Positions 1-9,315 of a stretch of 64,000 bases of DNA are shown here, in pieces. Made by a program: the position numbers and the translations under genes. Positions within the stretch are counted from its first letter, which is position 1. Every line of letters begins with the position of its first letter. The notes below the pieces were generated by a model that worked only from the letters and a program-made list of their open reading frames with translations, was not told where the DNA came from and searched no databases. The stretch is from assembly GCF_001426265.1 (NCBI RefSeq), contig NZ_LMDG01000032.1:303900-367899 (forward strand). Direction: 5' to 3'. The stretch is from Rhizobium sp. Root1220 (GTDB lineage: Bacteria; Pseudomonadota; Alphaproteobacteria; Rhizobiales; Rhizobiaceae).

Positions 1-446
1 GGTATGAACCAGCGAAAGCCAAATGGCTGGTCGTCGTCGGCCAGACGATAGTTGCGTTTGAGAAGGACAACCGATCCGTGCCAGGATTTGCTGAATTGTT
101 CCTCGTCTAGCAGGATGAAGTCCGGGCGTGCAGCCAGAGGGTCGAGAACGCGAATTCTCTGGTCGTCGGGATTTCCAGCCGCGCCGGCAATGACCACCCA
201 GTTGCCATTGTCAAGTTCGGCGAGGACCGGAAAGGCTTCGCCCAATTGAAACAACGACTGCCAGCTGAGAGTGACGTGCCGGGCGCGCAACCCGGAATCC
301 TTTGCCATCCGCAGCATTTGCCGGATTGCGACCGGCTGGTCATCCACGGCGTAGTCATGCTGCAATCGCTCGGGTGACAGATCGACGCCGTGATGGCGCG
401 CGACGAGCGCAAGGCAGTGTAGGTTGGTGTGCAAAAAGTTACTCAT
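1..446 (-). CDS. HlyB-type type I secretion ABC exporter, N-terminal part (runs off left edge)
   Basis: The first 148 residues of an exporter that continues beyond the window. They align by eye with the N-terminal C39-like domain of HlyB: LHCLALVARHHGVDL resembles the HlyB helix that begins this domain, and the segment ends in a FGFRWFIP motif like HlyB FDFTWFIP, which precedes the membrane domain. In true C39 peptidases the catalytic Cys lies four residues before the CL pair; here that position is Thr, and the catalytic His position appears to be Trp. The domain is therefore probably a non-cleaving substrate-binding module, as in HlyB. The ATG at 446 follows a GGTGGG sequence. It lies 30 bases after the 102-aa gene and is probably the last part of that transcript. 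The membrane and ATPase domains are not visible. Confidence 0.85.
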   Translation of the reverse strand, partial: MSNFLHTNLHCLALVARHHGVDLSPERLQHDYAVDDQPVAIRQMLRMAKDSGLRARHVTLSWQSLFQLGEAFPVLAELDNGNWVVIAGAAGNPDDQRIRVLDPLAARPDFILLDEEQFSKSWHGSVVLLKRNYRLADDDQPFGFRWFI

Positions 447-476
447 GGCCCACCCGAGACATCGTTGCGGTTACGG

Positions 477-785
477 TCAGTTGAAATTCGGTGATGCGTT
501 GCCGGATGTATGTGGTGCCTGAACTCCGTCCGCAGCGGGCAACTTCGCAACATCGCCGATCCGGCGCACCGCACCGGCTTCGACCAAGCCGCCGAGCGCC
601 TTCTGCATGAGATCCACGGCATTGGCGAAAGCGTCGACTGGCATGATGATGCGCTGGCGAAACACTGGCTTAGGGTTGTTGCTCGCATCGCGTTCAGTGG
701 CGGAGAGGGACATCAGATCGATTCTGACAATCGTTCCTGTGACGGTGATTTCGCCGATGCCATCTGCGTAAAGTTCGTTGCTCAT
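477..785 (-). CDS. Conserved-looking 102-aa protein linked to type I secretion (function unknown)
   Basis: I do not recognise this family. The ATG at 785 follows GAGGAG with a six-base spacer, so I prefer it to an upstream in-frame start. The product is soluble, with no signal peptide or membrane segment. The N-terminal half looks beta-rich (GEITVTGTIVRIDLMSL, then PVFRQRIIMPV), followed by a helix (AFANAVDLMQKALGGLVEAGAV) and a loose Pro/Asn/Ser tail. It sits between the CobW-like gene (34 bases upstream) and the HlyB-type exporter (30 bases downstream) on the same strand. That context suggests an accessory or substrate-related role in this secretion locus, which is inference only. Confidence 0.7.
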   Translation of the reverse strand: MSNELYADGIGEITVTGTIVRIDLMSLSATERDASNNPKPVFRQRIIMPVDAFANAVDLMQKALGGLVEAGAVRRIGDVAKLPAADGVQAPHTSGNASPNFN

Positions 786-819
786 TGTCGTCTCCTCAAG
801 TTTCATGGTTGGAAGTCCA

Positions 820-2034
820 TCATGCGTGGTGTTGGTGTTGCCAGAGCGGGAAGGGATCGATCAATCCCCGCGCAAGCAAGGGATCGAAGCCGGTTTCCGC
901 TCCGATCAGGCAGGCGTCGAGGGCAGCTCGGATGGCATCTTCGTCGAGCCCAGCTCCGATGAAGACGAGCTCCTGTCTGCGGTCGCCCCAAACCTCGTGC
1001 CAATGCCGATCGATCTGTTGGCGGAATTGCGGATAGCGCGGCCAATGGGCCTTCGGCACACTCGCCCACCAGAATCCCTTGGTGTCGGTTCGCCGCTGCG
1101 TGCCGGCAATCGAGAGCAGGCCGATTTCGTCTGCACGAGTCGCCAGCCAGAAGTGACCTTTTGCGCGGATCAAGCCGGGCCAGTCCTGCGCCAGGAAATT
1201 ATCGAGCTTCGAAGGGTCGAATGGGCGTCGTGCGCGATAGACGAAGCTCGCGATTCCGTACTCTTCGGTTTCCGGCACGTGATCGCCCCAACCGTAGAGC
1301 TCCTTGTGCCAGAGCGGATGCCGCGCCGATTTTGCCTCCCGGAAGAGGTCCGTGTTGAGGATGGTGTCGAGGGGCAGGTGGCCGAAATCCGTTTCGACGA
1401 CGCGTGCATCGGGATTGAGCGCAGCGACGATCCGGCGCACGGCAGCGCGGTCATCCTCTGTCACCTCTGAAATCTTGTTGATGACAATCACGTCGGCAAA
1501 TTCGATCTGGTCGACCAGAAGGTCGATGAGCGTGCGTTTGTCTTCGGTATCGCGCGTCTCGCCGCGGTCGCTCAGAAAATCTGCACTCGAATAGTCCGAA
1601 AGCAGGTTGGCCGCATCGACGACCGACACCATCGTATCGAGCCTGGCGATATCGCAGAGTGCCGCGCCACTATCGTCCCTGAACGAGAACGTTGCGGCGA
1701 TCGGCAACGGCTCGGCAATGCCGGTACCTTCGATCAGGAGGTAGTCGAAGCGACGATCGGCGGCGAGGCGGCGCACTTCGCTCAGCAGATCGTCACGCAG
1801 TGTGCAACAGATACAGCCATTGGTGAGCTCGACCAGCGTCTCGTTCGTCCGCGACAGGTTGGCGCCGCCATCTCGAACGAGATCGGCGTCGATGTTGATT
1901 TCGCTCATGTCGTTGACGATGACCGCAACCCGTCGTCCTTCCCGGTTGCGCAGCACATGGTTGAGGATCGTTGTCTTTCCCGCGCCCAGAAAGCCCGCCA
2001 ATACCGTCACCGGGAGTCGACTATCACCTGTCAT
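820..2034 (-). CDS. CobW/G3E-family GTPase, putative metallochaperone (COG0523)
   Basis: A 404-aa P-loop GTPase of the G3E family, whose members deliver Zn, Co or other metals to client enzymes. Visible motifs: Walker A GFLGAGKTT near residue 14, the family CxCC metal-binding motif (CICC, about residue 75), a Walker B-like VVSVVDAANL, a guanine-specificity NKISEV segment and a CobW C-terminal domain. The end is His-rich (HQHHA), possibly an extra metal site. The start at 2034 is preceded by AAGGG with an eight-base gap. It begins 19 bases after the stop of the 1787-aa dimethylformamidase-like protein, so the two are probably co-transcribed. Dimethylformamidase large subunits use a mononuclear iron site, so a metal-insertion role for the neighbour is attractive but unproven. 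No Zur box was recognised. Confidence 0.9.
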   Translation of the reverse strand: MTGDSRLPVTVLAGFLGAGKTTILNHVLRNREGRRVAVIVNDMSEINIDADLVRDGGANLSRTNETLVELTNGCICCTLRDDLLSEVRRLAADRRFDYLLIEGTGIAEPLPIAATFSFRDDSGAALCDIARLDTMVSVVDAANLLSDYSSADFLSDRGETRDTEDKRTLIDLLVDQIEFADVIVINKISEVTEDDRAAVRRIVAALNPDARVVETDFGHLPLDTILNTDLFREAKSARHPLWHKELYGWGDHVPETEEYGIASFVYRARRPFDPSKLDNFLAQDWPGLIRAKGHFWLATRADEIGLLSIAGTQRRTDTKGFWWASVPKAHWPRYPQFRQQIDRHWHEVWGDRRQELVFIGAGLDEDAIRAALDACLIGAETGFDPLLARGLIDPFPLWQHQHHA

Positions 2035-2053
2035 GCAAGCTGCCCTTTACCCC

Positions 2054-5000
2054 TTACGCCGCGAGCTGCGGTCTGAACGCTACGTCGACATAGTAATTCG
2101 TGCTGTTGTAGGTGCTGGTCGGGAACACCCCGCTCGAGCCATAGGCGTAGGTCCCGTTACCGCCGCTCAGTGCCGACGACAGGGCGTGCAGATTGTTGGT
2201 CGAGGTATCGGAGCCGAAAGAGTTGGCGGTGGCAGAATAGTTGCCATTAGTGCTGTAGGAGACGACATAAGTCGTGTCGGCCTGGATCGCGATCTGCTCT
2301 GACAGATTGACAGACTGCCAGCCACTTGCACTCTCGTTGGTGAATGTTGCACTGCCAAGCAGGGTGCCGGTCGAGGTCCAGAGGTAACCGGTGTGTGGTC
2401 CCGTGTTCTCTGCGCCCTTATAGAAACGGATGCCGGTGATCCAGCCTGCGGTGTCGGCCTGGAATTTCATGCCGAGGTTGACAGCGTCATTGTCGTTGAC
2501 CGAGGCAATTGCTGGAGTGGTGCCGGCCGCAAACACATTCTGTTCATTGCCCTGGTTCACAACGGAGAGGGAAACCTGGGCCGTAGCCGTCGCTCCGTTT
2601 GTGTCCGCAATCGAATAGGAGAAGCTTGCCGGACCAGTGTAACCGGCTGACGGTGTAAATGTGACCACATTCAACTGGCTGTCGAAGGTAACCGATCCGT
2701 TGACTGCGTTACCTACGCCGGTGATCGTTACCGCGTCGCCGTCGGCATCAGTATCGTTGGCGAGCAATGTCGACGAGTGAATAGCCAATTGCGTGTTCGC
2801 GAGGGACAATAGACCGGTGTCGTTGGCCGCAACAGGGACTGCGTTTTGCGTCGCGGGCTGGTAGAGCACGTCGACCCAGTAGTTCGTTGAGTTATAGCTT
2901 GCGGTCGGAAACAGGCTGGATGTGCCATAGGCATAAACCCCGTTTCCGCCGCTGGTCGAGCTGGATGGAGCCGTAAGGGCACCGTTCGAATGGCTGCTCG
3001 TGAAATAGTTTGGGGTTGCTGCATAGAAGCCGTTGGAATGATAGCTGGCTACGTAGGTAACGCCGGCCGACACACTGACAGGTTGAGAGAAGGTCACAGT
3101 TTGCCAGCCACTCGCGCTTTCATTGGAGAACGTTGCTGATGCAAGGAGCTGGCCGGTGCTGGTCCAGAGCGAACCGACATGGGTACCGATGTCTTGAGCG
3201 CTCTTGTAGTAGCGCAGGCCGGTGATTTCGCCGCGCGCGGAGGATATGAACTTCACGCCGAGCTCAACGGATGCTGGATCGTTGTCCGCGGCAATGCTTG
3301 GGGTGTCGGAGGACGTGAAGAGGCCTACTGTGGTCGCCTGCGGGCCGACAGTCAGGCTGACCGTCGCCGAGGACGTGCCTCCACGACCGTCCGATATAGT
3401 ATAGGAGAAGCTCGCAGCGCCGACATATCCGGCCGTAGGGTTGAAAACGACGGTATTTGACTGGCCGTCGAAATTGACAGTGCCGTGGGTCGCACCGCTG
3501 ACTCCGGTGATCGATAGAGGATCACCATCGGCGTCGGTGTCATTTGCAAGGAGCGCTGCAGCGGCTAGGGACAATGGGACGTTCGAGTAAGTGCTGAATC
3601 CATTGTCGTTAGCCGCAATCGGCACCGAATTGACAGTCGACTGGTTGAAGACGACATCCACCCAGTAGTTCGACGCCTGGTAGCTGGAGCTGGGGAAGGT
3701 GGTATTTGCCCCATACGAAAAGACCCCGTTACCGCCGCTTGTAGCTGCAGACAGTCCGGTCAGCGGGCCGTTGGTATGGGCTGTAGTAAAGTAATTCGCT
3801 GTAGCAACGTACGGCCCTGGCGTGTGGTAGGACGCGACATATGTTGTTCCTGCCGTGATCTGGATGGGGCTCGAAAACTTGGCGGTCTGCCAGCCGCTGA
3901 GCGATTCATTCGTAAATGTCACGGTCGCGAGCAGCGTGCCATCAGATGCCCATATTGAGCCGGTGTGCGCACCCGTATCGCTGCCTGCTTTGTAGAAACG
4001 GATTCCGGTAATCGTCCCACTGCCGGAAGCTACGAACTTCATGCCGAGTTCCATCGGGGAGCTGTCATTGTAAGCAGGTCCTGTTGGTCCCTCATTCGCT
4101 TGGAACAGCGTGACGCCCGGGGCCCCTTCTTCAATTGAGAGACTGACGCTACCCTGGTCGGTTCCACCCCTGCCGTCGGACAGCGTGTAGCTGAAGCTTG
4201 CTGGTCCGGTGTAGTTGGCGGTTGGCGTAAAAATTACATTGCCAGTTTGGATATCGAGAGCGACCGTGCCGTTTGTGGCATTGCCAACGCCCGTTATCGT
4301 CAGCGTATCGCCATTAGCATCGGTGTCGTTCGCGACAAGCGCTGCAATAGACACGGTGAGTGTGCCATTGCGGAAAACTGTGTAGCCGCTGTCATCGACG
4401 GCAACAGGTGCCGTGTTTGGCCCCGCGTCGAAAACGACATCCACCCAGTAGTTGGAGCCCCCTCCATTGTTGCCCGGGAACGTGCTGGGATTGGAACCGT
4501 ACGCATACACGCCGCCGGCGTCGACGGTTTTCAGAACGCCACTGCCGTGACTGACATTCGGGCCGAAGTAGTCCTCGGTTACCGAATAGAATCCGTTGCT
4601 GTGGTACGATGCGACGTATGTCGTTCCGGCCTGGATATGGATTGGGCTTGAGAACGTGACGGTTTGCCAGCCGGATAGCGATTCGTTGGTCGAAATGCCC
4701 GTGGCCAGAAGCGTGCCGTCGGCGTTCCAGAGGCTGACGACATGCTCGCCGATGTTGTAGAAACCCTTGTAAAATCGAATTCCCTGGACTGAGCCGCCAA
4801 TTGAAGACTGGAAGCGAACGCCGAGTTCCACGCCGTCGCGGTCAGCAGCAGTCTCCATAGTGGGTTTTGCAGCAAGCGTCCAAAGACTGTTGGTAGAAGG
4901 GAGCGTAACTGTAACCTGCTTTCCAATCGCCGGCGTTTCGAGGTTGACGCTGTCATCGACTGCACGCGACATGATCGTGTATGTGCCGCTTGCTTGAACG

Positions 5001-7417
5001 ACCCAGTTGTAGCTCCAGTTCTCTCGGCCAGTCGCCTTAAACCAACGCTGGCCGCCGTCCGTCGAGACCTCTATGCCGGCAATGATGCCGCCGCCAAAAT
5101 CCTGTGCCGTGCCCGTGATGGTGACGCGTTGTCCCTCCACGAAACTCCCACCCACTACTGGCGACGTTATTGTCGACGTCGGTTTAACGGTGTCCGTCGA
5201 CTGTGTTGCTAGGATCAGGCTCGCGTCCAGTGTCGTGGGCTGGATACCCATGTCGGCGAACATGTTGACCATTGCCTGCTGAACGTTTGGATCAGTCGGC
5301 GTCGAAACGCCGTCATGATCGGCGTTTAGCCCCCATGACCAGAAAACGGTGCCCGCACCGAAAACAAGGGCGCCGCTTTCCGCCCGGTACATCGTCAGGC
5401 TATGGGTCGCCACACCGTCGCCGACGCTGGTGCCGTAGTCGCGCAGGTACGTGTTCACCGCGATTGTCGAGAGTGACAAGTTGATAAGCCCATCTGGCCT
5501 GAACCCGTTCTCGACGTCGGAATCCCACTCGTAGCCAAGGAGGTTCTGAACGAGATTGTAGGTCTCTCCCGGCTGAAGGTTTGCGACGTCTGTGTTGCGC
5601 CAGAAGCGAAGGTTCGAATAGTCGTAGGGTATGGAAATCGTATCGGAGCGATAGCTATCGACCGTGAACATTGTGCCGGTCAAGGAATTCTCGGGCTCCT
5701 GACCTGGATCGGCATAGCGAGGATCACGCCAGGTGCCGGTGCCGATATTGCTCGGGTCGCTGCTGGTGCCCCAGGTTTCCTTGTAGCAGACCATGGTGCG
5801 GTAAGGCGTGCCGTTGCCATCAATGCTGCTTTCCCAACGGACCTTCCAGTAGCACTCGTTGCCGCTCCAAAACGCGAGGTTGACACCGCTGTCACGCGCG
5901 GCCTCGACGTTGCTTCGCTGTTCCGCTGACCAATACTCGTCATGCCCTACGGACAGGTAGGCATCGTGGTTGAGCAACAAGCTGCCATTTCTGGTTGCGT
6001 CGACGCCGGAAATATATGAAACGTCATAGCCGTTCTGCTCAAGCCACTGGATGGCAGAATGTTCGACACCGAAGACGAAATCCCATGAGCCGCCAACAGG
6101 GCTGGTGTTGGTGATGATCGGGCGATTGTAGCTGACTGCGGAAGCGCGACCGATTGCCGTCAGGCCGCAGCTGCAATTGGGCGGCATGTAGCCGATCATG
6201 TCAGCCGGATCGACAGGAACCTCGCCGTAATACAGGCTCGCTCCGCCCCAGGCATTGTAGGCCTGCCAAGTCGTATCCGATGTCTGGAAGACGATATCGC
6301 TGGTGGAACTGTCGTCGCGAACCACGAAGGGAATGATGCTTGCGCCTTCGGTACCGTCCTCGCGCACAAGCTTGGCAAAGTAGACGCCTGAAACGGCATC
6401 CGTTGGTATCTCCCAACTTGCAGATACCGACCAGTTGCCACAGTCGATCAGACCAAGCGACATGTCGACGATCGGATGCGGCTGGATCTGCGCGGTGGTC
6501 AGCGATTTGTCGATCGAAGCGACCTTGCGGGCCCCGTCACCGCCATAATAGCCCATTCGGTAGATATCAATGCGATAATGGGTCGAGTCGGTGGCTATCT
6601 TGAAATCGACCGTTTGGCCAATGTTGGTGCTGATCTCCGTAGCGAAGCCCTGGATGTTGCCGTCGCCGTCGCCGTCGATGCCCCACTCGCTGATTGGGTT
6701 GCCCTGTTTGGCATTTTCTTGGGCGATCTTGTTCGGCGTCGCCGTGAGAGCAGCCGCCGGTGCCTCTGCGGTCGGCTCAGCAGCGGCGGGCTCAACGGCG
6801 GCCGGTGCGGCAGCGGCCGGTGCCGCAGCTGCCACAAAGGACGTGTCGGTTGCAGCAGGCGCTATCGTCGCCGGCGGAGCGAGGCGCTCGATCGCACTGG
6901 TCGAGGGCACGTTTGTGGTTGGCGCGCGACCGGCAGCCGATGGCATCGGGTCACTTCCGGCACTAGGCCCGATGATGGGTGCAGCGCTCATCAGTTTGGG
7001 AGCCAGGCCCGGAACTTGTGTCGGTGCATAGGAGCCCTCATCGGCTAAAACGGTACGAGGCTTTACTACCGGTCCTTCCTCGGCCGAAGTGTCGGCTGTC
7101 GCCGTCGCCGACTTCGCCATTGCGGATCCCGCGCTGGTGGGTGCCGCGGCAGCGGACAAGACGTTTGTGACCTGCGACACCTGTTGCGTATGTTCGTCAA
7201 CCGGCACCATCGATGCCGGCCCCACCGCAGTGGAGCTTCCGCTCGACAGCGCGGGGGCGGAGGCTCCCCAGCCTGCGAGCGGGCGGTCGCCGCCTGCGGA
7301 AGAAACGACCGCTGCATTGGCCAGGAGCGCACTCCATGTCACAGGGGCACTGTAGATTCGGGTCGCGCCGCCGAAAGCGCTCAAGTAATCGCGGTTCCTG
7401 ATCTGGATTCTGAGCAT
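2054..7417 (-). CDS. 1787-aa multidomain protein: dimethylformamidase-large-subunit-like core, four DUF4082 and three cadherin-like modules
   Basis: Order of parts: a short basic N-terminus; an Ala/Pro-rich low-complexity linker (about residues 30-235); a region from NPISEWGIDGDGDG (about 240) to about 740 resembling the N,N-dimethylformamidase beta-subunit domain (GYDVSYISGVD, LSVGHDEYWS, FGAGTVFWSWGL); an Ig-like bacterial domain (about 745-840); then four DUF4082 modules beginning near 842, 1105, 1362 and 1625, each with the pattern VELGVKF...GxRFYK...SLWxxxGTLLA...NESxSGWQ, separated by three cadherin-like repeats carrying LLANDTDADGD. No RTX nonapeptides and no clear Sec signal. The modular form and the exporter gene nearby suggest a secreted surface protein. 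I start at the ATG at 7417 (GGGG eight bases upstream); a TTG at 7432 is also in frame. The four DUF4082 units look like internal duplications. Confidence 0.85.
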   Translation of the reverse strand: MLRIQIRNRDYLSAFGGATRIYSAPVTWSALLANAAVVSSAGGDRPLAGWGASAPALSSGSSTAVGPASMVPVDEHTQQVSQVTNVLSAAAAPTSAGSAMAKSATATADTSAEEGPVVKPRTVLADEGSYAPTQVPGLAPKLMSAAPIIGPSAGSDPMPSAAGRAPTTNVPSTSAIERLAPPATIAPAATDTSFVAAAAPAAAAPAAVEPAAAEPTAEAPAAALTATPNKIAQENAKQGNPISEWGIDGDGDGNIQGFATEISTNIGQTVDFKIATDSTHYRIDIYRMGYYGGDGARKVASIDKSLTTAQIQPHPIVDMSLGLIDCGNWSVSASWEIPTDAVSGVYFAKLVREDGTEGASIIPFVVRDDSSTSDIVFQTSDTTWQAYNAWGGASLYYGEVPVDPADMIGYMPPNCSCGLTAIGRASAVSYNRPIITNTSPVGGSWDFVFGVEHSAIQWLEQNGYDVSYISGVDATRNGSLLLNHDAYLSVGHDEYWSAEQRSNVEAARDSGVNLAFWSGNECYWKVRWESSIDGNGTPYRTMVCYKETWGTSSDPSNIGTGTWRDPRYADPGQEPENSLTGTMFTVDSYRSDTISIPYDYSNLRFWRNTDVANLQPGETYNLVQNLLGYEWDSDVENGFRPDGLINLSLSTIAVNTYLRDYGTSVGDGVATHSLTMYRAESGALVFGAGTVFWSWGLNADHDGVSTPTDPNVQQAMVNMFADMGIQPTTLDASLILATQSTDTVKPTSTITSPVVGGSFVEGQRVTITGTAQDFGGGIIAGIEVSTDGGQRWFKATGRENWSYNWVVQASGTYTIMSRAVDDSVNLETPAIGKQVTVTLPSTNSLWTLAAKPTMETAADRDGVELGVRFQSSIGGSVQGIRFYKGFYNIGEHVVSLWNADGTLLATGISTNESLSGWQTVTFSSPIHIQAGTTYVASYHSNGFYSVTEDYFGPNVSHGSGVLKTVDAGGVYAYGSNPSTFPGNNGGGSNYWVDVVFDAGPNTAPVAVDDSGYTVFRNGTLTVSIAALVANDTDANGDTLTITGVGNATNGTVALDIQTGNVIFTPTANYTGPASFSYTLSDGRGGTDQGSVSLSIEEGAPGVTLFQANEGPTGPAYNDSSPMELGMKFVASGSGTITGIRFYKAGSDTGAHTGSIWASDGTLLATVTFTNESLSGWQTAKFSSPIQITAGTTYVASYHTPGPYVATANYFTTAHTNGPLTGLSAATSGGNGVFSYGANTTFPSSSYQASNYWVDVVFNQSTVNSVPIAANDNGFSTYSNVPLSLAAAALLANDTDADGDPLSITGVSGATHGTVNFDGQSNTVVFNPTAGYVGAASFSYTISDGRGGTSSATVSLTVGPQATTVGLFTSSDTPSIAADNDPASVELGVKFISSARGEITGLRYYKSAQDIGTHVGSLWTSTGQLLASATFSNESASGWQTVTFSQPVSVSAGVTYVASYHSNGFYAATPNYFTSSHSNGALTAPSSSTSGGNGVYAYGTSSLFPTASYNSTNYWVDVLYQPATQNAVPVAANDTGLLSLANTQLAIHSSTLLANDTDADGDAVTITGVGNAVNGSVTFDSQLNVVTFTPSAGYTGPASFSYSIADTNGATATAQVSLSVVNQGNEQNVFAAGTTPAIASVNDNDAVNLGMKFQADTAGWITGIRFYKGAENTGPHTGYLWTSTGTLLGSATFTNESASGWQSVNLSEQIAIQADTTYVVSYSTNGNYSATANSFGSDTSTNNLHALSSALSGGNGTYAYGSSGVFPTSTYNSTNYYVDVAFRPQLAA

Positions 7418-7894
7418 CAGCGACGTCCCCAATAGCCGTTAAGCAAGTGTTAGGAACAATCATCCTGCCAGCTTTCTCACATCAGGGAACGACAGCAATC
7501 CGCAGTATGCCGGTCGCCTTCCGTACACCGATAGGATTACGCGATGCGACCATTGACGTGATGCCCTGGAAGCGTGCTGGCCATGGAAGCTTATGCCATC
7601 GCCACAGTGCGGGGACGGGCGTTCGCTGCAATCGACGTTGCGAATACGACTAGCGGGTGCACCAGTCTCTCGACGTGCCTGAGACGGCGCACCAGCGCAC
7701 TGAGCTTCTCTCGGCGCGATCCATCCCGACCTTAACAATTTGGAGTTTTCCGAGGTGGTTGAGAAACGGATGTTGTGCTGCCCAGGATTGCCTGGCCACC
7801 ATGTTGGTCACGACTCGAGCACGGGAGGCTCAACACCGGCGCGGCTTGTCATCCGCCTGACAGATTGCCTTTGGGAGGTCGCTCTGTGAGAGAA
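7418..7894. other. Intergenic region upstream of the giant protein gene
   Basis: Non-coding stretch between the HlyD operon terminator and the start of the 1787-aa protein gene. It presumably holds that gene's promoter, but I see no convincing -35/-10 pair, operator or small gene. Short open frames here lack ribosome sites and family resemblance. Confidence 0.5.
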
Positions 7895-7928
7895 GGGTGA
7901 GCGGCGGCAAGCCTGTCGCCGCTCACCC
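7895..7928 (-). terminator. Terminator of the RTX peroxidase/T1SS operon
   Basis: A perfect 12-bp inverted repeat, GGGTGAGCGGCG and CGCCGCTCACCC, with a ten-base loop. It lies 33 bases after the HlyD stop codon. On the minus strand it is followed by TTCTCTC, a weak pyrimidine tract, so termination is likely but not textbook. Confidence 0.65.
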
Positions 7929-7960
7929 CGGTGCAAGGTCACGCGGCTCCACGCTACCGA

Positions 7961-9295
7961 CTACTCTTCCCTAAAAGCACGATTGAATTGGTCTGTCAGC
8001 GGCTTGGCAAGGAAGGATATTGCGGTTCGCTCTTCAGTCGAGATAAACACTTCCACGGGCATCCCCGGCAGAAGCTTGTTGTCGCCCAGCTTCGCAAGCT
8101 CTCCCGGCCAAACGGCGACATCTGCGAGATAGAATATCTGACCGGTCGTCGGATCGGTGCTTGTGGCAGCTGAAACATAGGTAATCCTGCCCTTGAGCTC
8201 GGGCGTGGCGCGCTGGTTGAAGGCGGAGAACCGCAATTTTGACGGTTGGCCTACTGCCACCTGGTCAATGTCGACGGGCGAAAGCTTCGCTTCGATCTTC
8301 AAGGATGCATCGGCCGGTACCAGTGTAACCAGCTTCTCTGCGGGCGTGATAACGCCGCCGATCGTATGGATCGAAAGTTCGTTGACCGTCCCCGACAACG
8401 GAGCACGAATCTCCGTTCTCGACAGGCGATCTTCGACCGCCATGCGCCGCTCTCTCAGTTCGGAGATTTTAGGTTCAATCGAGCTTAACTCTCGCTGAGC
8501 CTCTGTCCGCGCGGTCTCGTCGATGGCTATGATCTGAAGTTGAATTTCACTCATCCGTGCCCTGGTCCGCGCTATGTTGGCCCGGATTTCGGCGGTCTCG
8601 CCGGTGAGCTTTGCAATCTCACGATCGACAATATACTTGCGGGACGTGTCGATCAGCTTTCTCTCGGCCAGCCCCGACATTTTTGCGTGTTCCGTATGCA
8701 CGAGGGCAAGTTCGTCCGCCTTAGCCTCGAGTTGGGCATCCAGACCTTTGACCTCCTCTTCGAGTTGAGAAATGCCATAGCGCAACTGTTGCTTCTGGCT
8801 CTCACGGTTCTTGCGGTTTCCCTCGAAAAGCCGGGCTTCACCGGCCGTAATCATCGGTGAAGCACTCAACGTTGCCGCCACATCCGCAGTGACGATGATT
8901 TCATCGAGATTGTCCCGCTCGGCCAGCAGGCGTGCTTGACGCGCCTTGAGTTCGATCAGTTGCGTCTTGACGATGGAAAGCTCCGCCCGCGTCTGCGCAT
9001 CGTCGAGGCGAAGCAGTACCTGGCCGCGGCTAACGAAGTCGCCTTCCTTGACCGCAATTTCGCTGACGATGCCACCGTCCCGATGCTGGATGGCCTTCAG
9101 GTTTTGATCCACCTTGACTACGCCTGGCGCAATGATTGCACCCGTAAGTTGCGTCGTGGCTGCCCACCCACCCGCGCCCGCAAACAGAAGGAGGCCAAGG
9201 GTGCAGCCTGCCAGAATTCTAGCGCCGACAGGAAATATCCTGTCTGCTTCAGCATCCGGCTGATCTGTCCCGCGCTGTTCCCGCCCTTTGAACAT
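7961..9295 (-). CDS. HlyD/PrsE-family type I secretion membrane-fusion adaptor
   Basis: 444 aa. The adaptor bridges the inner-membrane ABC exporter and an outer-membrane TolC-type channel. A cytoplasmic N-terminus is followed by one membrane segment (ILAGCTLGLLLFAGAGGWAA), a biotinyl-lipoyl-like half (VKVDQNLKAIQHRDGGIVSEIAVKEGDFVSRGQVLLRLDD), a long coiled-coil hairpin (about residues 95-290), the second lipoyl half (RAPLSGTVNELSIHTIGGVI) and the beta-barrel with LLPGMPVEVFI near the C-terminus, all in family order. Start chosen at 9295 because GAGGAG lies just upstream; an extension to 9319 is possible. It follows the membrane-anchored RTX gene by 20 bases and is the last gene before the 12-bp stem terminator. 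No TolC homologue is encoded in the window. Confidence 0.93.
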   Translation of the reverse strand: MFKGREQRGTDQPDAEADRIFPVGARILAGCTLGLLLFAGAGGWAATTQLTGAIIAPGVVKVDQNLKAIQHRDGGIVSEIAVKEGDFVSRGQVLLRLDDAQTRAELSIVKTQLIELKARQARLLAERDNLDEIIVTADVAATLSASPMITAGEARLFEGNRKNRESQKQQLRYGISQLEEEVKGLDAQLEAKADELALVHTEHAKMSGLAERKLIDTSRKYIVDREIAKLTGETAEIRANIARTRARMSEIQLQIIAIDETARTEAQRELSSIEPKISELRERRMAVEDRLSRTEIRAPLSGTVNELSIHTIGGVITPAEKLVTLVPADASLKIEAKLSPVDIDQVAVGQPSKLRFSAFNQRATPELKGRITYVSAATSTDPTTGQIFYLADVAVWPGELAKLGDNKLLPGMPVEVFISTEERTAISFLAKPLTDQFNRAFREE

Positions 9296-9315
9296 GTCGT
9301 CTCCTCCTCTGCGGC

